Shown here piece by piece: positions 1-11,764 of a DNA stretch of 64,000 nt (position 1 is its first letter; each line of letters starts with the position of its first letter). A program made the translations under genes and the position numbers. The notes beneath the pieces were generated by a model. That model searched no databases, was not told the DNA's origin, and saw only the letters and a list, made by a program, of their open reading frames with translations. This stretch comes from Paramecium tetraurelia (taxonomy: Eukaryota; Ciliophora; Oligohymenophorea; Peniculida; Parameciidae), in contig NW_001799433.1 in NCBI RefSeq assembly GCF_000165425.1, positions 197,181 to 261,180 on the forward strand. Direction: 5' to 3'.

Positions 1-1512
1 GTTTTTATTAGTTTTTGGAGTAAATGTATGGTCTTAATCTTTTATAGTAGGATTGTTATTCTTCGACTTCTTGAAAATAATATCTTTTTGGATTTAAGGC
101 AGATTAACACAATATTGATACACATTTTCAAAAAAGTCATCAAAATCTAATTATATCTTTTGTTCCTATAATAGTTTGAATATAGGCCATAAAGTTTAAA
201 TAATATTAGGAGATAGATTATTAATTTCTTCATAAGAACATTATATTAAGCCATCTTAATTTGAATCCATTTCAGCAAATAATTACCTGATAATCTTTTT
301 CCTTTAGAGAAATACGATATCCTCTGACAATTCGTTTTTCAATCTTACATTTAAAGATTAATTTTATTCCATAATTTTTTACTCAGTCATTTACTACAAT
401 TTTTCTGACTGTAACTTGGACTATAAATAAAGCTTCTCATGAACGGCTTATGATTTAATCTATTCATATACGTTTTTCTGATGATGTTTAAGCATAAGGA
501 CTTCTACATATTTTAGGTCGATATAATAATTGCCGAGTTTTTAAGTCAACGTTTTCATACTTCATTTTAATTAATTCCCTTCTTTCCTTCTATTCCTCTT
601 GCTTTTTTTCCATTCTAGTTAAAAAATCTTCATCTATTTTAATATTCTAATTCACTGATGGTTTGAAAGTGCATTCCGGAACATCGTATTCTGGTTGTGA
701 ATACATTCTATTTCTTGCTTATTCATATAATTCATCAAATACGTTTTCATAATGTTGTTTCTCTCTAATATAATGACTCATTTATTTTGATCTAATCTAT
801 ATATCGATTTGTTACAATTCATTAATTTAAGGTACAAAATTATACTCCTTTCCTTGTTCATCCAAAAAAACCTATTAGATTTATTTATCTTTAAGAGTTC
901 CTTTCTCTCTCATATAACCATTCTTACGATACCCAGCTTGTTCCTTAAATAAATTAGCTGATTATTATATACCAAATAGATCTTTGTTTACTTGCTTAGT
1001 TTAGGAGTCTATTGTAATTGTTATTGTTCTTATTCTTATTTTTCTGTCTAATACTATTTTATTTGATTTTCTCTTTATTCCTTTTTCTTCTATGCCAGCT
1101 GATAGAGTCTTTCACCTGGTTATTCTGACTCTTTAGTTGAGTATGATTGTAATTGTTTAGAATAATAATTTTGCTATTGTAATTTGTGTTAACTTTGATA
1201 ATTTTCATTGTTTGTATTACTGTTGATCTATTTTATTAGTACATTTTATGCATTCTTGTCTAATTAGTGCAAATGACAAAATTCTGATACTTTTATCTTA
1301 GGATCATCATCTTAATAAATCATTAACTACTCCACTTGATTGGAACTCAGATTTACATTTAATATTAATTTTATTCTTCTTTATTAAGCTTCAGGGGTTT
1401 TGGTGAAGTATGTATTATCACTTGCTCTAGTATTATTCTACGGTGATTTGCTTGTTTATTTTTATGGAGTACCGTCTAATCCTAGTTCCTCAAGTAATGC
1501 TTCATAATTCAT
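1..1512 (-). CDS. EF-hand protein with CTFKP-type repeats (3' end beyond window)
   Basis: Starts at the ATG at 1512-1510 (MNYEALLEELGLDGTP) and reads off the left edge of the window. The N-terminal half is Q/N-rich and charged. Further on there is a motif reading ECTFKPSVNQN, and near the window edge DHTFTPKTNKN; these resemble the CTFKPxIN repeats of the plus-strand gene at 5129-7024. About 80 residues before the edge is one EF-hand-like loop, DSNQDGLIQCSYEE, a likely Ca2+ site. A 25-nt intron at 447-471 (GTATAT...ATAAG) contains a TGA, and removing it restores the frame. No named orthologue recognised. The repeat type is common in ciliate cytoskeletal proteins, so a structural or ciliary role is only an inference. 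Confidence 0.75.
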
Positions 1513-2252
1513 TTTATTTGCAGTTAATTTATTTATTATTTATATTACATTTCACTATCAATCCCAACAAAAATTAGCAACATTATTTTTAATTACTAAA
1601 CAATATTTAGCAATTATATAAGAGATCTAATCCATTAAACAAAATCAGATTAGAATAAATAATATAAATTTCCATATAGAATAGTCTATGCATATCAAAT
1701 ATTTTTATTAAATAGAATATCTATTTTAATAAAAAGTATAAAACTGGTGATCTAATTTAATCCTCTTATTAATATATAGATTAGAAGAAAGTCTAAAACT
1801 ATTAGTATAATTCTTAATTCTAATTTATGAGTTTCACATTTACAAATCTTAGATTATGATGTTTCGTTGATTTTCAAATATTTTATCAATATTTGTATAA
1901 TCTGTAATTTTGTAATTCAATTTAGTTATTATTCTGTTCTTAAGTTTAATAATTGAATTTAGCAGTTTGCTTTTCCCTTATTTTTCAGAAATGAGAAACT
2001 ATTTATATATATATATTTATCGATTATCAAAACTAAGTTGACATATTAAAGTTATTTAGTGCAAATATTTATGAATTATTTATGCTCAGATAGATTGAAT
2101 TTAATAAAAGGATAAATCAAAATCTATATAATAAATTATAAGACTTCAAAGTGACAAACATTTATAATTCTTACGCTTCTACTTTATAAATAAAATGATA
2201 TATTAATAATGGACTAATAACTGAATTTAATGTTATATTTTGTTTGAATAAA
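1513..2252. other. Non-coding, AT-rich intergenic stretch
   Basis: About 740 bp, strongly AT-rich, with no reading frame that has codon texture or motifs on either strand. It presumably holds the promoter of the minus-strand gene ending at the left edge and the 3' region of the next gene. No repeat or RNA gene seen. Confidence 0.5.
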
Positions 2253-2908
2253 TCAATAATAGAATCCTCCAATTTAGAGTAATTAAACCTCATTTATTAA
2301 TTAATCTTATTAATCTTCTACTTGGACTTCTTATTCTGATTAGTCAGCTATTTCATTAATTTCTTATTCTTATTGTTGTGGTACTTCTTCAATAATATCA
2401 ACATTTAATGGAGTTTCCTGAAGGGCTTATTCATCGTATTTGAAATCCTCATCCAATAATGGCATGCTTGTATCTATATCAGCTAATGCATCAATCTCTC
2501 CAACTTATATAAGTGAAACGCCTTTAATCACTTCTTCTTGAGCTGAGTAATCATAAACATCTTCTGCCATCATGGGAGCTTCAGCGACATCATTATTTTC
2601 AACTTCATTTAAGCCCATATCAGGCGATCTTCCATCATTATTATATAATGGTTTGGGTTCTTCTAAATTTTATTGTTAGTCGAGTGTTTCCTCAACTAAT
2701 GTCTAAGATTCATTGTCTATATCAGTGACTTGCAATAATTCTAAATATATGTATTTATTGTCCAATACCTTTAGTGTTTTATTATTGATGTGATAATGTC
2801 TATGAATCAACGTGTCTAAATGATAAGAATAATAAAAAACCTATCCTTTTTATGTCTGATGTTTGAAGCAAAGGCACCTAACAAGAATATTAAGACAATA
2901 ATTTTCAT
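2253..2908 (-). CDS. Small secreted acidic protein
   Basis: A 200-residue protein starting with a clear signal peptide, MKIIVLIFLLGAFASN, with likely cleavage after the AFA/AS region. The mature part is short, E/D/Q-rich and without cysteines or domains (for example EIADQSEQEVQVEDQQDQ near the end), ending at TGA 2255-2253. Two introns, 25 nt (2816-2840) and 28 nt (2741-2768), are needed to join the signal peptide to the acidic body, and with both removed the frame closes exactly. Likely secreted or held in a vesicle or dense-core granule. Acidity fits Ca2+ binding, but no family is recognised. Confidence 0.75.
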
Positions 2909-2991
2909 AATTTTATATTAAATTAATCCGTTTTGATTTTATTCAATTATGTAAGTTATATGGAGGTATATATCCAATAGTTTATTAAATT

Positions 2992-4417
2992 TCATAGCAA
3001 TGGGACCTATATTGAATAAATTCGAGCAAATTACTAATTAACATCTAATGATTTGTTATCCATGCTTTTTTCTAGGGCTGGAAATGTGTATTTGGGACCA
3101 TTATCAATATTTCTTGAAATATTGTATCTTCCAGGTCCAACCAAACTGCCTTCTTAAGGTTTGTCATATTTCCCAGCTATATGATAACTTGGTCCCTTAT
3201 TTGATGAAATTGATATGTTAGGATTGTACTTCCCAGGACCCTAGATAATCAATTTTAAAATTTACAGGAGTATTATCCAAAGAGCTATAATCCTTTAATG
3301 CTTTTGAAATGATGGGGCCATTTCTTCGAAGTTTGGAATCAACCATATATGCTCCAGGGCCAGGAGTTTTTTCATTTGGAATAATTGACTATCTGATTGC
3401 ACTTCCAAAACTAAAATACTATTTATCCATATATACCTAGCATGTCTAGTAGGATATTTATATTTTTAAACATCGTAATCTAATGGAGATGGACCAAACT
3501 TAAGTTAATTTTGACTACTCCTTTTGGAGGTACCAATTCTAATTTTTAAACAAGTTATTTGTACTTGACTCCTTTTCCTTTTTTCAATTTTATATCTCCT
3601 TCTTCGGATTCAACAAATGATTTTAATTTGTAACTACCAGGACCTGGTACATTAGATTTTTCGATGTGTAGATTTCCTTTAACTCCAAATGTTATTCCTT
3701 GTTGTTTAGGCAAACTCAAATCAAATGCCCCTGGACCAGGTCCGTTTTGACTTAATTCAAAACTTCTCTATGATTTTGGAAATCTGTTAGATATTATAGT
3801 ATACTTGATGTTAGTTGAGAATTTAGGTATTTCAACGTCATATTACCCTGGTCCTGGAGTACTTTATGTTAAATTATTAGCTCTCTTGCTTGTTGTCAAT
3901 CCCTTATTTTACGGTTAATGAGTATGATAATGTTTAAGATCGTAAGTTCCTGGACCAGGGTTTTATAGTATCTGATTACCAATAGTATCGAATTTGCTTT
4001 GAAATGTAAATGCTGGAGCCTTTTCTTAATCAGTCCAATTATATGATCCAGGACCAATTTCTAATCCTTTCTTCTAGTGATCTTAGGCAGTTGTAAAAAC
4101 AGCTGAAGGGGCATTTTAGGTAATTGTCTAATTAAGTTATATTTGTGAAGACCTAATATTTAAGATCATACGCTCCTGGGTCTGGTGCTATACTAGATGA
4201 GTATAAGGGTTTTCTATTTGATTTAGAAAATCTGAACCCAATAGGTTTCTCAATTGGATTAATAGAGTAGTGATTTGGACTATGTGAATAGCATACATTA
4301 CCCTGGGTATGGATTAGTTTAGTAAATGGCAGCTAAAAAATAGATATAGATTATACATTCATATCGTTTACCAATAGTAAATGCTCCTGAGAATGGGGAA
4401 TTGGGGCCGTGAATCAT
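2992..4417 (-). CDS. SHIPPO / PG-rich repeat protein (ODF3/STPG type)
   Basis: About 425 residues after removing six introns of 22-26 nt; the frame closes. The protein is a string of PGPGxY-type repeats: NPYPGPNHYSINP, APDPGAYDLKY, IGPGSYNW, NPGPGTYDLKH, TPGPGQYDVEI, GPGPGAFDLSL, VPGPGSYKLKS, TPGPGAYMVDS and VGPGRYNIS. This is the sperm-tail PG-rich (SHIPPO) repeat found in ODF3/CIMAP and STPG proteins, which associate with axonemal or cortical microtubules. The chosen start is the ATG at 4417 (MIHGPNSPFSGAF), already inside repeat-like sequence. The stop of the next minus-strand gene lies only 20 bp upstream. A role in the axoneme or cell cortex is inferred from the family; no enzymatic activity is expected. 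Confidence 0.88.
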
Positions 4418-4437
4418 TAACAATACAATAAAAATAA

Positions 4438-5099
4438 TCAAATATCAAGACTTAATATATTTACATACTACTTTAATGCTCCTAAATGTCTTCTTTATTT
4501 TTTATGATTGTTAACTAATATTGAATCTATGTTTGATAATGTCGATTTCTCTTCATGACAAGTATTCAACAATTTTGAGATTTTACTATCACTAGTTTCA
4601 TTGTGACACTTTACTAAATCAAAAGATTGATTTAATCGAGGTAATTTTAAAGATTATTTACTATAGTCGATAGTAGAGTAATCAATAGTCTAATCTTCGT
4701 TTATGATCACATTTTTTATTCTTCTGTTTTGTATAATTTCTGTAAATAATCCAGGTTCATATTCCTAACTATTTTAATAACAACTATATACTTTTTAAAT
4801 GTTCTCTATTCTAATTTTTAGAGGATCTTTTTAATTGCATCCTAGTGAGGGTTCTTAATTTCATATTACAACAATTTATTTTTGTTTCGAGCTTAAGAAT
4901 CAATATGCTTGTCAATCAAATTATCATATTTTTAACAACTATTGAATTTTATAACATTAGTGTATCTCTTGGAACCATACATCAAACGAGCAGCAGGTTT
5001 AAATGGGTTTTTTGCAAAGACTGGTACTAGTTTTTATTTATTATTGATTTATTTTTCCATTTTCTTAAGAAACCCTTTATGCTCTAAATCAGGCAGCAT
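4438..5099 (-). CDS. Unknown protein, 212 aa
   Basis: Starts MLPDLEHKGFLKKMEK and ends at TGA 4440-4438. One 23-nt intron (GTATATAG...AAATAG) sits after the sequence LEQRTFKK; with it removed the frame closes to 213 codons. The protein is basic near the N-terminus (NPFKPAARLMYGSKRY), Q/N-rich in the middle and has no transmembrane segment or signal peptide. No family recognised. It is packed between a SHIPPO-repeat gene (20 bp downstream) and a divergent CTFKP-repeat gene whose ATG is only 29 bp from its own ATG, so the two divergent genes may be co-expressed. Confidence 0.7.
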
Positions 5100-5128
5100 T
5101 ATTTTATTTATTTAATTCAAAATTCGTT
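5100..5128. promoter_or_regulatory. 29-bp spacer between two divergent start codons
   Basis: The ATG at 5099 (minus) and the ATG ATG at 5129 (plus) leave only 29 bp, all AT-rich (TTTTATTTATTTAATTC...). Both transcripts must start inside this spacer or inside the opposite gene. No TATA-like element can be told apart from the background composition. Confidence 0.4.
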
Positions 5129-7024
5129 ATGATGATTGAATAATAGTCTCCCCAATATTGGGATGATTTGATTCTGAGCAGTAGTAAAAAAGAGTTGAAG
5201 ATATAAAGTCAAACGCTTGAATTAACTGCCTAAAAACTTTAATAATAATTAGAAAAGAATAAAGAATTTAATCATGAATATATGATGAGAATACAAAGAA
5301 GTTAGTCTGATCATCGAGATCAATATATTTCTGAACCTCATGAGGAGGAATGCGATGAAGCTGAGCAATAGAAAACATACTTGAATAAATTGATGGATGA
5401 GTTTAATTCAACTTACAGTCCAAAAATTAAAAGACCTTGTTGCTAACCTAAATCCTTTGATATGCCAAAATAGCAATAAAAAAATGTATTGGAATATTCA
5501 AAAGAGGAAGTTTGGCATAGACTTTTGGAAGATAAGAGAAATCAATTAGAATAGAGGGAAAATGAAAAAAGAAAATACATAGACGAATTGGTAGATTAAC
5601 ATTGTACATTTAAACCAATAATTAGTGATATTGCATCAAGAAGAAGCACAGATTAGCCAGTGGCTGATCGATTATATTAGGATGGTATTGAATAAAAAAA
5701 AAGAAAAGAATAATTAAAATTTGATCATATTAATTCAGAATAGTTTTCTTTTAAGCCAGATATTAGTTAAATTAGTAAAGTATTAAAAGGTGAAAAATAA
5801 TTTATGAAACCATTATATGAAAGAATTGATGAAGTCATGAAAAAAAAATAAGAAGAATTATTATTAAAGTAATAGGAATTATAACAATAATCTGAAGCAA
5901 CATATTAACCAAAAATTTCATAAAGATCAATTTTTATAGCAGACCAAAAATAAACATCAAAATCAGTTGTTGAAAGATTAATGGAAGATGCAGCTACCAA
6001 ATTATAAAGAAAAATAAATTAAAACAATGAAATACCAGAATAAGATGAATGTACTTTCAACCCATAGATCAATCCAACAACAAAACCTGTATAATAAATT
6101 AATTAAATTTGTTAAACATAATATTTGATGGCAGATTTTATGAGAGAGAAAAAGGAAAAACTCATCTAGGAGTTTATCAAAAATTCTGATGTCACTTTCA
6201 AACCTTAAATTAATAAAACAAGTGAATTAATTATGGAAAGCAACGAAGAAAGACTTTTAGAGAATATGTCTGATAAGATTAATCGTCTTGGAGCCAGAGA
6301 TTATGAAAAAAATCAAATTTTAAAAGATTAAATTTCGTAAGCATATTATCAATAATACACTTTTAAACCTTAAATTAATCCCATTTCTTCTATTATTGCA
6401 TAAAAACGATCTTTAGATGATCTTGCATATAATCCAGAGAGATAGGAAAAATTAAATCGGTTGAAAGAAGTAATTTATTTCATTAAATCAATAGGATTAA
6501 GAGTAAAAGTAATCTTTTAGTTATTATCCATAAACCAAGAAATCATAGCAATATTAGCATGTGAAATCTAAATATGATAAAAAGTTGATTAAATAAAACA
6601 TGGAAATAGAAAAAGAGATCAAAGATAGAAAAATTCAAGATTTAAAAAAGTAACTTAAATTATTTATTTAAGATAAATGCAGTATTAGGAGTTAAAGGAA
6701 TGCACTTTTAAACCAATCACTAAATAGTTTTAGAAAGATGAAGAACCACTAAGTTAAAAAGTCAAAGGAGTCGAGAATTTCTTTTAAAACAAAGAAAACA
6801 TTATGAAAAAATTCAATCAACAAAAAGAAAGAGAAAAAGAGCTTTTTCATTATGAATTAAAATATGATTTTAAGAATCATTTAGAAAAGACCAAGCCAGA
6901 ACCATTTAATATTACTTAACAAAATACTATGAATAAAAGATAATTGGAGGAAGAAGCAATATAAAGAGATAGAGAATAATGCACTTTTCACCCTAAAATT
7001 AATCAAAAATATGTTTTTTCTTGA
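5129..7024 (+). CDS. CTFKPxIN-repeat coiled-coil protein, 615 aa
   Basis: Starts MMIEQQSPQYWDDLILSSSKK; this start is in frame with the first coiled segment. The body alternates charged, Q-rich helices with a short repeated motif: QHCTFKPIISD, FSFKPDISQ, ECTFNPQINP, DVTFKPQINK, QYTFKPQINP, ECTFKPITKQ and, at the very end, QCTFHPKINQ. Two introns (25 nt ending TAG, about 23 nt ending AAG) restore the frame; 616 codons including TGA 7022-7024. The motif is shared with the gene at the left edge of the window, so the two may be diverged relatives. Domain-poor repeat proteins of this kind occur in ciliate cytoskeletal fractions; no specific function is claimed. Confidence 0.8.
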
Positions 7025-7333
7025 GAATATTTATTTAAAATACTAGAATACATTATTTGTAGTATCCTTATTTATAACTCTATTTTTAGGAATATATCTA
7101 CTATTTCAAATTCACTCAATGAAATTTCTCTAAATGTGAATCTTTTGTTTATTATTAATTCTAAGTTGGTATATCTTTAGTTGCAGTTCAATGAAAATCA
7201 ATAAGTATTTGATAATTAAATTAATTAATAATACTATAAAATTTGTTTTTATGATGACGAACTTTCTTATTAAAAGGATTTGATTTATGAATTCAAATCA
7301 AAGAAATATCTTGTTTTTCAATTATAATATAAA

Positions 7334-10300
7334 ATGATGGATTCTGATCGAATGTCAGAAAGGTATTAAAATAATGGACACAACAACAACATTTTCCGTG
7401 ATACAGAATAAAACTTCCTTCCACTGCAAGTTGTTGATAATTTTAATAAATAGTTAGCTGAGGTTAAGCAAGTACATTTGCAATTTTATTAGGAACCAAA
7501 TGAATAACAAGTTGCAGATTAACAAATTAATTCAGATTTATAAAGAGGGAATATGGCTTAATTGGTAATATATATCAATATTTTTAGTTTACAGACAAGC
7601 CTATATGCTTACCAATTGTTTAAAAAAAATTGAGTAGTTTAGATTAAGAGAATGATGAAGTTGACGAAGTTTCATAAAAAAAGAATAGATAGATGAGTTC
7701 ATAAAATATGGAATCAGGTTCAGATGGTAAATCAAGTCAAAATAAATCAGGGCAACAAAGACAATTTAGTATGTGATTTTATAGTATGTTTATAGTGGCT
7801 AAAAAAACGATAAGAAGAATGAATAGCAAAATAAAGGCGAGACAATCAGTGATATTGCCTAGAGCCTTAACTACAAGCATCACCACTAGAATTTCCCATT
7901 TTGTTGAGAGTCTTCCTTTTTCAATATTAATGGCAATAGTAACTCTTTATGCTTTATTCGGTGATGATATAAGAGTCCTAACTGTGAATAAAGATGGTGA
8001 TGACGCATTCTTTGTTTTAACCATAATCTGTATGGTTTGCTTTATCTTAGAAATTGTCTTTACTTGTGTTTGCAAAAATGAATATATTTGCAATGTATAA
8101 TGACATTTATAACTATAGTTTTACTTTTGGTTAGATGTGATATCAACAGCTACCATGTTTTTAGATATTGGATGGATAACTGATGAATGGTACTCTGGAG
8201 ATGTAACAAATGCTTCTTCCATTAAAACAATTGGTTCTGCATCTAAAGTTGCAAGGAAGGCTGCAAGAGTCATAAGAGTCATTAGATTAGTAAGATTGGT
8301 AAAATTGTACAAACATGCCAGATAACAAATATAGAAACAATAATAAAAGGCACTTCTGAGATAGTTATTAAGATAGGCTCAATTATCTTAAGAGGAAAAA
8401 ATGAAATAATAATAATAATAGTAATAAATGATTTAAGAATCTTAATAGTAACAATCATAACTATAAATTTAATAAAGGATTCTTCAATAATCTTAATAAT
8501 AGTTGTCCTAATCATAAAATCATCCCTAACGTATCATTTTATTATTATATATTAGCTAATAATGAAGAAGAATAAGCATTACAAATACAAAGTCAACAAA
8601 ATATGATAGGAAGTGGTAAAATTAAAAACAACCAATTAAATTAAAGTCAAATGAGTGGAAATTCTGTTCCTCCTAATTAACAAATCCAAAAGCCAATTTC
8701 AAGTTAGGATGGAAGTGAAGGATCAAACAATCAATTCAGTAAATCTCCAGGAAAATCAACTCCTGGAAAGTCTGGTTAATAAACTAATTCCTAAGGGGAA
8801 AGTTCAATAAATGGAGAGATTGACTAAAAAGAATCAAATGTTGGTTAATAATTATCAGATTTAGTAATGAGGAGAGTGATCACTATCATCTTAGCAGTTC
8901 TGATTAGCATTCCTTTGATCAACTTTGACACATATTAAGAGAAAATCAATAGCTATGATTCAGGAATCTTTAGAATATCTTAGTTTAAGGATAAATAGAA
9001 TGTGAAAGAGATTCTGATTAAGTAATATGCAGAATTCCATTAAGGACAAATCTATCCAATACAAGCAGTACATATATTAGTTAATGGTTCTTGGATTAAT
9101 TATAATTACTAGAAATATCCAGATTATTTTGAATATACATCTTTATCTCCAGAGTAATACAGATTTACAGATCTTCAATATTACATTCAGACTTCTTAAA
9201 ATGGAACTCTATTGGCCTATTCTGCTGCAGATCTGGTTTCTTATAATCAGACTAACTCAATCCTATCAATATTTTAAACCATTTTTGTTTGTATTGTTTT
9301 GGCTTTGAGTGCGTTACTTTTCAACAAAGACGTTGAGGATTTAGTAATCGACCCTATTGAAACTATGATGAAATAAATAGAATTAATTGCAGCCAATCCC
9401 TTAGAGGCAGTGAATATTGAAGAATAAGAAGATTTAGTAATTGAAGAACTAGAAAAAAGTTAAGATCATAAAAAATTAAAAGAAAAAGAAATTGAGAGAT
9501 CTATGGAAACCTATGTCTTATAACGTTTAATTATGAAAGTAGGTGCCTTATTGGCAGTGGGTTTTGGAGAAGCAGGATCTGAAATTATAGCAGAAAATAT
9601 CAAAAAGGGAGGTAGTGTTGATCCTATGATCCCAGGCAAAAAAATAATGGCAATCTTTGGATTCTGCGATATCAGAAATTTTACAGATGCAACTGAAGTC
9701 TTATAATAAGAAGTAATGGTATTTGTAAATGAAATTGCAGAAATTGTTCATTCAGCTGTCAATAGTTTTAGTGGATCTGCTAATAAAAATATAGGAGATG
9801 CTTTTCTTTTAGTTTGGAAATATGATTAATTTGATTATCATCCTGATCCAAGCAATCCTTAAAAACTACTGTTAAGAGATACTAAATTAATCAAATAAAA
9901 AGGAGATATGGCAGTCTTAGCTTTTCTCAAAATTATTACTTCGGTTTCAATCTCCAAAAAATTAGAAAAATATAAAAAACACCCTGGTTTGAATGCAAGA
10001 ATGAAGGACTATTCGGTAAAAATGGGATTTGGTTTACATATGGGCTGGGGAATAGAGGGAGCTATAGGTTCATCTTTCAAGATTGATGCTTCTTACTTAA
10101 GTCCAAATGTAAATATGGCCTCCAGATTAGAAGCAGCTACTAAATAATTTGGTTCAATTATATTGATTAGTGGTATTTTTAGAGAGCATTTAACCGAATC
10201 TTGTCAGAAATAATTACGACTTATTGATATTGTTACTGTCAAAGGTAGCATTGAACCTATGAGTAATTATAATTCTATACCTAGAAATTTACACCATTGA

Positions 10301-10747
10301 TTTATCTATAAAAAGCTTATTAAAAGGAATCAAAGAGCCTATTGATAAATATGACATTAGTAAATTAACATAAAGAGAAGCCAAAAAATATCGAGTTGTC
10401 TAAAGATACCAAAGAAATCAATTAATCAAAAAAGTCGAAAACGATTCAATTCAAGTTGCTGATCTCTTTTAATCAGATTAAGAATTAGTTCTTGCAAGAG
10501 CTCCTTTTAAACCAGAGTTCTATGAAACTTGGGATCAGGGCTTCTAATATTATATTAATGGATAATGGGAATAAAGCTTTACCTATCTTCACTAAGACTC
10601 TTGTAATCAATTTTATTTATATTTCTATAGTCTATGATACCTGAACATAAAGATGGACCTTCGAATACTCTACTTGAAGTTCTACACTCTAATGGAAACA
10701 AAGCACCTAATTATTGGAAAGGCTTTAGAGAACTGACAGAAAAATGA
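7334..10747 (+). CDS. Voltage-sensor-like membrane protein fused to a class III adenylyl cyclase
   Basis: About 1,087 residues in seven exons; introns at 7565-7587, 7769-7795, 8095-8118, 8531-8555, 10263-10284 and 10603-10630. Hydrophobic S1-S3-like segments lie at about residues 175-255. An S4-like helix follows at about 279-300 (RKAARVIRVIRLVRLVKLYK) with six basic residues at every third position. No S5-pore-S6 or GYG filter follows: next come a long Q/S/G-rich linker, a transmembrane helix (about 481), an extracytosolic loop of about 110 residues, another helix (about 609), a linker and the cyclase. Catalytic features: metal Asp in FGFCDIRNFT and NIGDAF, Lys in SANKNIGD, Asp in KIDASYLSPNVN and NxxxR in NVNMASRLE. 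The Lys/Asp pair predicts ATP as substrate. The C-terminus reads in frame only if one base near 10566-10569 is ignored. Start uncertain: the frame is open upstream to about 7050, but 7334 is the first in-frame ATG. Confidence 0.87.
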
Positions 10748-11764
10748 TATTCATATATATAGGATTTATAATAATATCCATTCATCTTCTTTTCAATAGA
10801 ATAGTGCTTTTTATTTTTTGAGTTACTTATTTTATGTTAATTTTTATGATCTTAAGATCTATTTCTTTATCCATAATATGTTTAGGTTATCAAACGGCAA
10901 ATTAGTTAACAAAAGTATATTTCTAAAGTAATTTAAAATTATTCTATCAATTAAGAAACTTCAGTTAATTAATAGTTAATTGTAAGATATTAAATAATAA
11001 GTAAGAAAATAAAATGTGACATCATTGGAATTTTTCTGGATTAAAATTAAAATCATAATTTTAATTAAATATTATTTTATCATATTGAAATTCACATTTA
11101 ATTTATTTCATAGTCACTCTATGTTTGAAAAATTTCTCTTTAGAATTATAAATTACAAATTTTTAATATCTGGCTAAATTTTAATATTATTAAATTTGAA
11201 TAGAAATTAACATTAAAGTAAAATTAAATTATATTCTCATAACACTACAAAATAAATGGTTTATCCTTAGTCGATTATATAGGAATAGTAATAGCAACCT
11301 TTTCTACTTTCAATTATTTAATGATAGTAACAAATTAAGTTTTATTTAGCCATATTAAAATATCATTGTCATTTTGAAGTTAATAGGTAATTTATTTAAT
11401 TTATTAGATTAAAAAGTTTGAAGCTATTACTTTAAATTATTAAATTCACTTTAATCATATATTGAAGTACTTCCAGATTTAGGAATAAACTTTTGGTTTT
11501 AGTAGCTCTAATACTATTTTTTGTATGACCTATAAAGTGCATTTCTGTTATTGAAGTTAAAGTGAATATATTCAATTATAATAGTTGAATATCAGATAAA
11601 TATATTTTAGAATTACACCTCAAAAAACTTTATTATGTGTTATGAAATATGTTCTGGTTGATGTCAATGGTATAGATTTGATCTAAACGATGATATAGAA
11701 TTTGACTTATAAATTGAAAATCAGATAGAAATAAATAGAAATAAATTACTATTTATTTTATAAA
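10748..11764. other. Long AT-rich intergenic stretch
   Basis: About 1 kb, long for this compact genome. No convincing coding frame or RNA gene was found. The only oddity is that the reading frame of the next gene stays open upstream to another ATG at about 11642, so part of the right end may be 5' coding sequence. Confidence 0.45.

Noticed and set aside
4845..5030. Plus-strand open frame MRVLNFILQQFIFVSSLRIN
   Set aside because: It is the shadow of the minus-strand gene 4438-5099, whose frame closes with one intron.
8121..8515. Minus-strand open frames opposite the voltage-sensor region
   Set aside because: They mirror the S3-S4 and Q-rich codons of the plus-strand cyclase and have no motifs.
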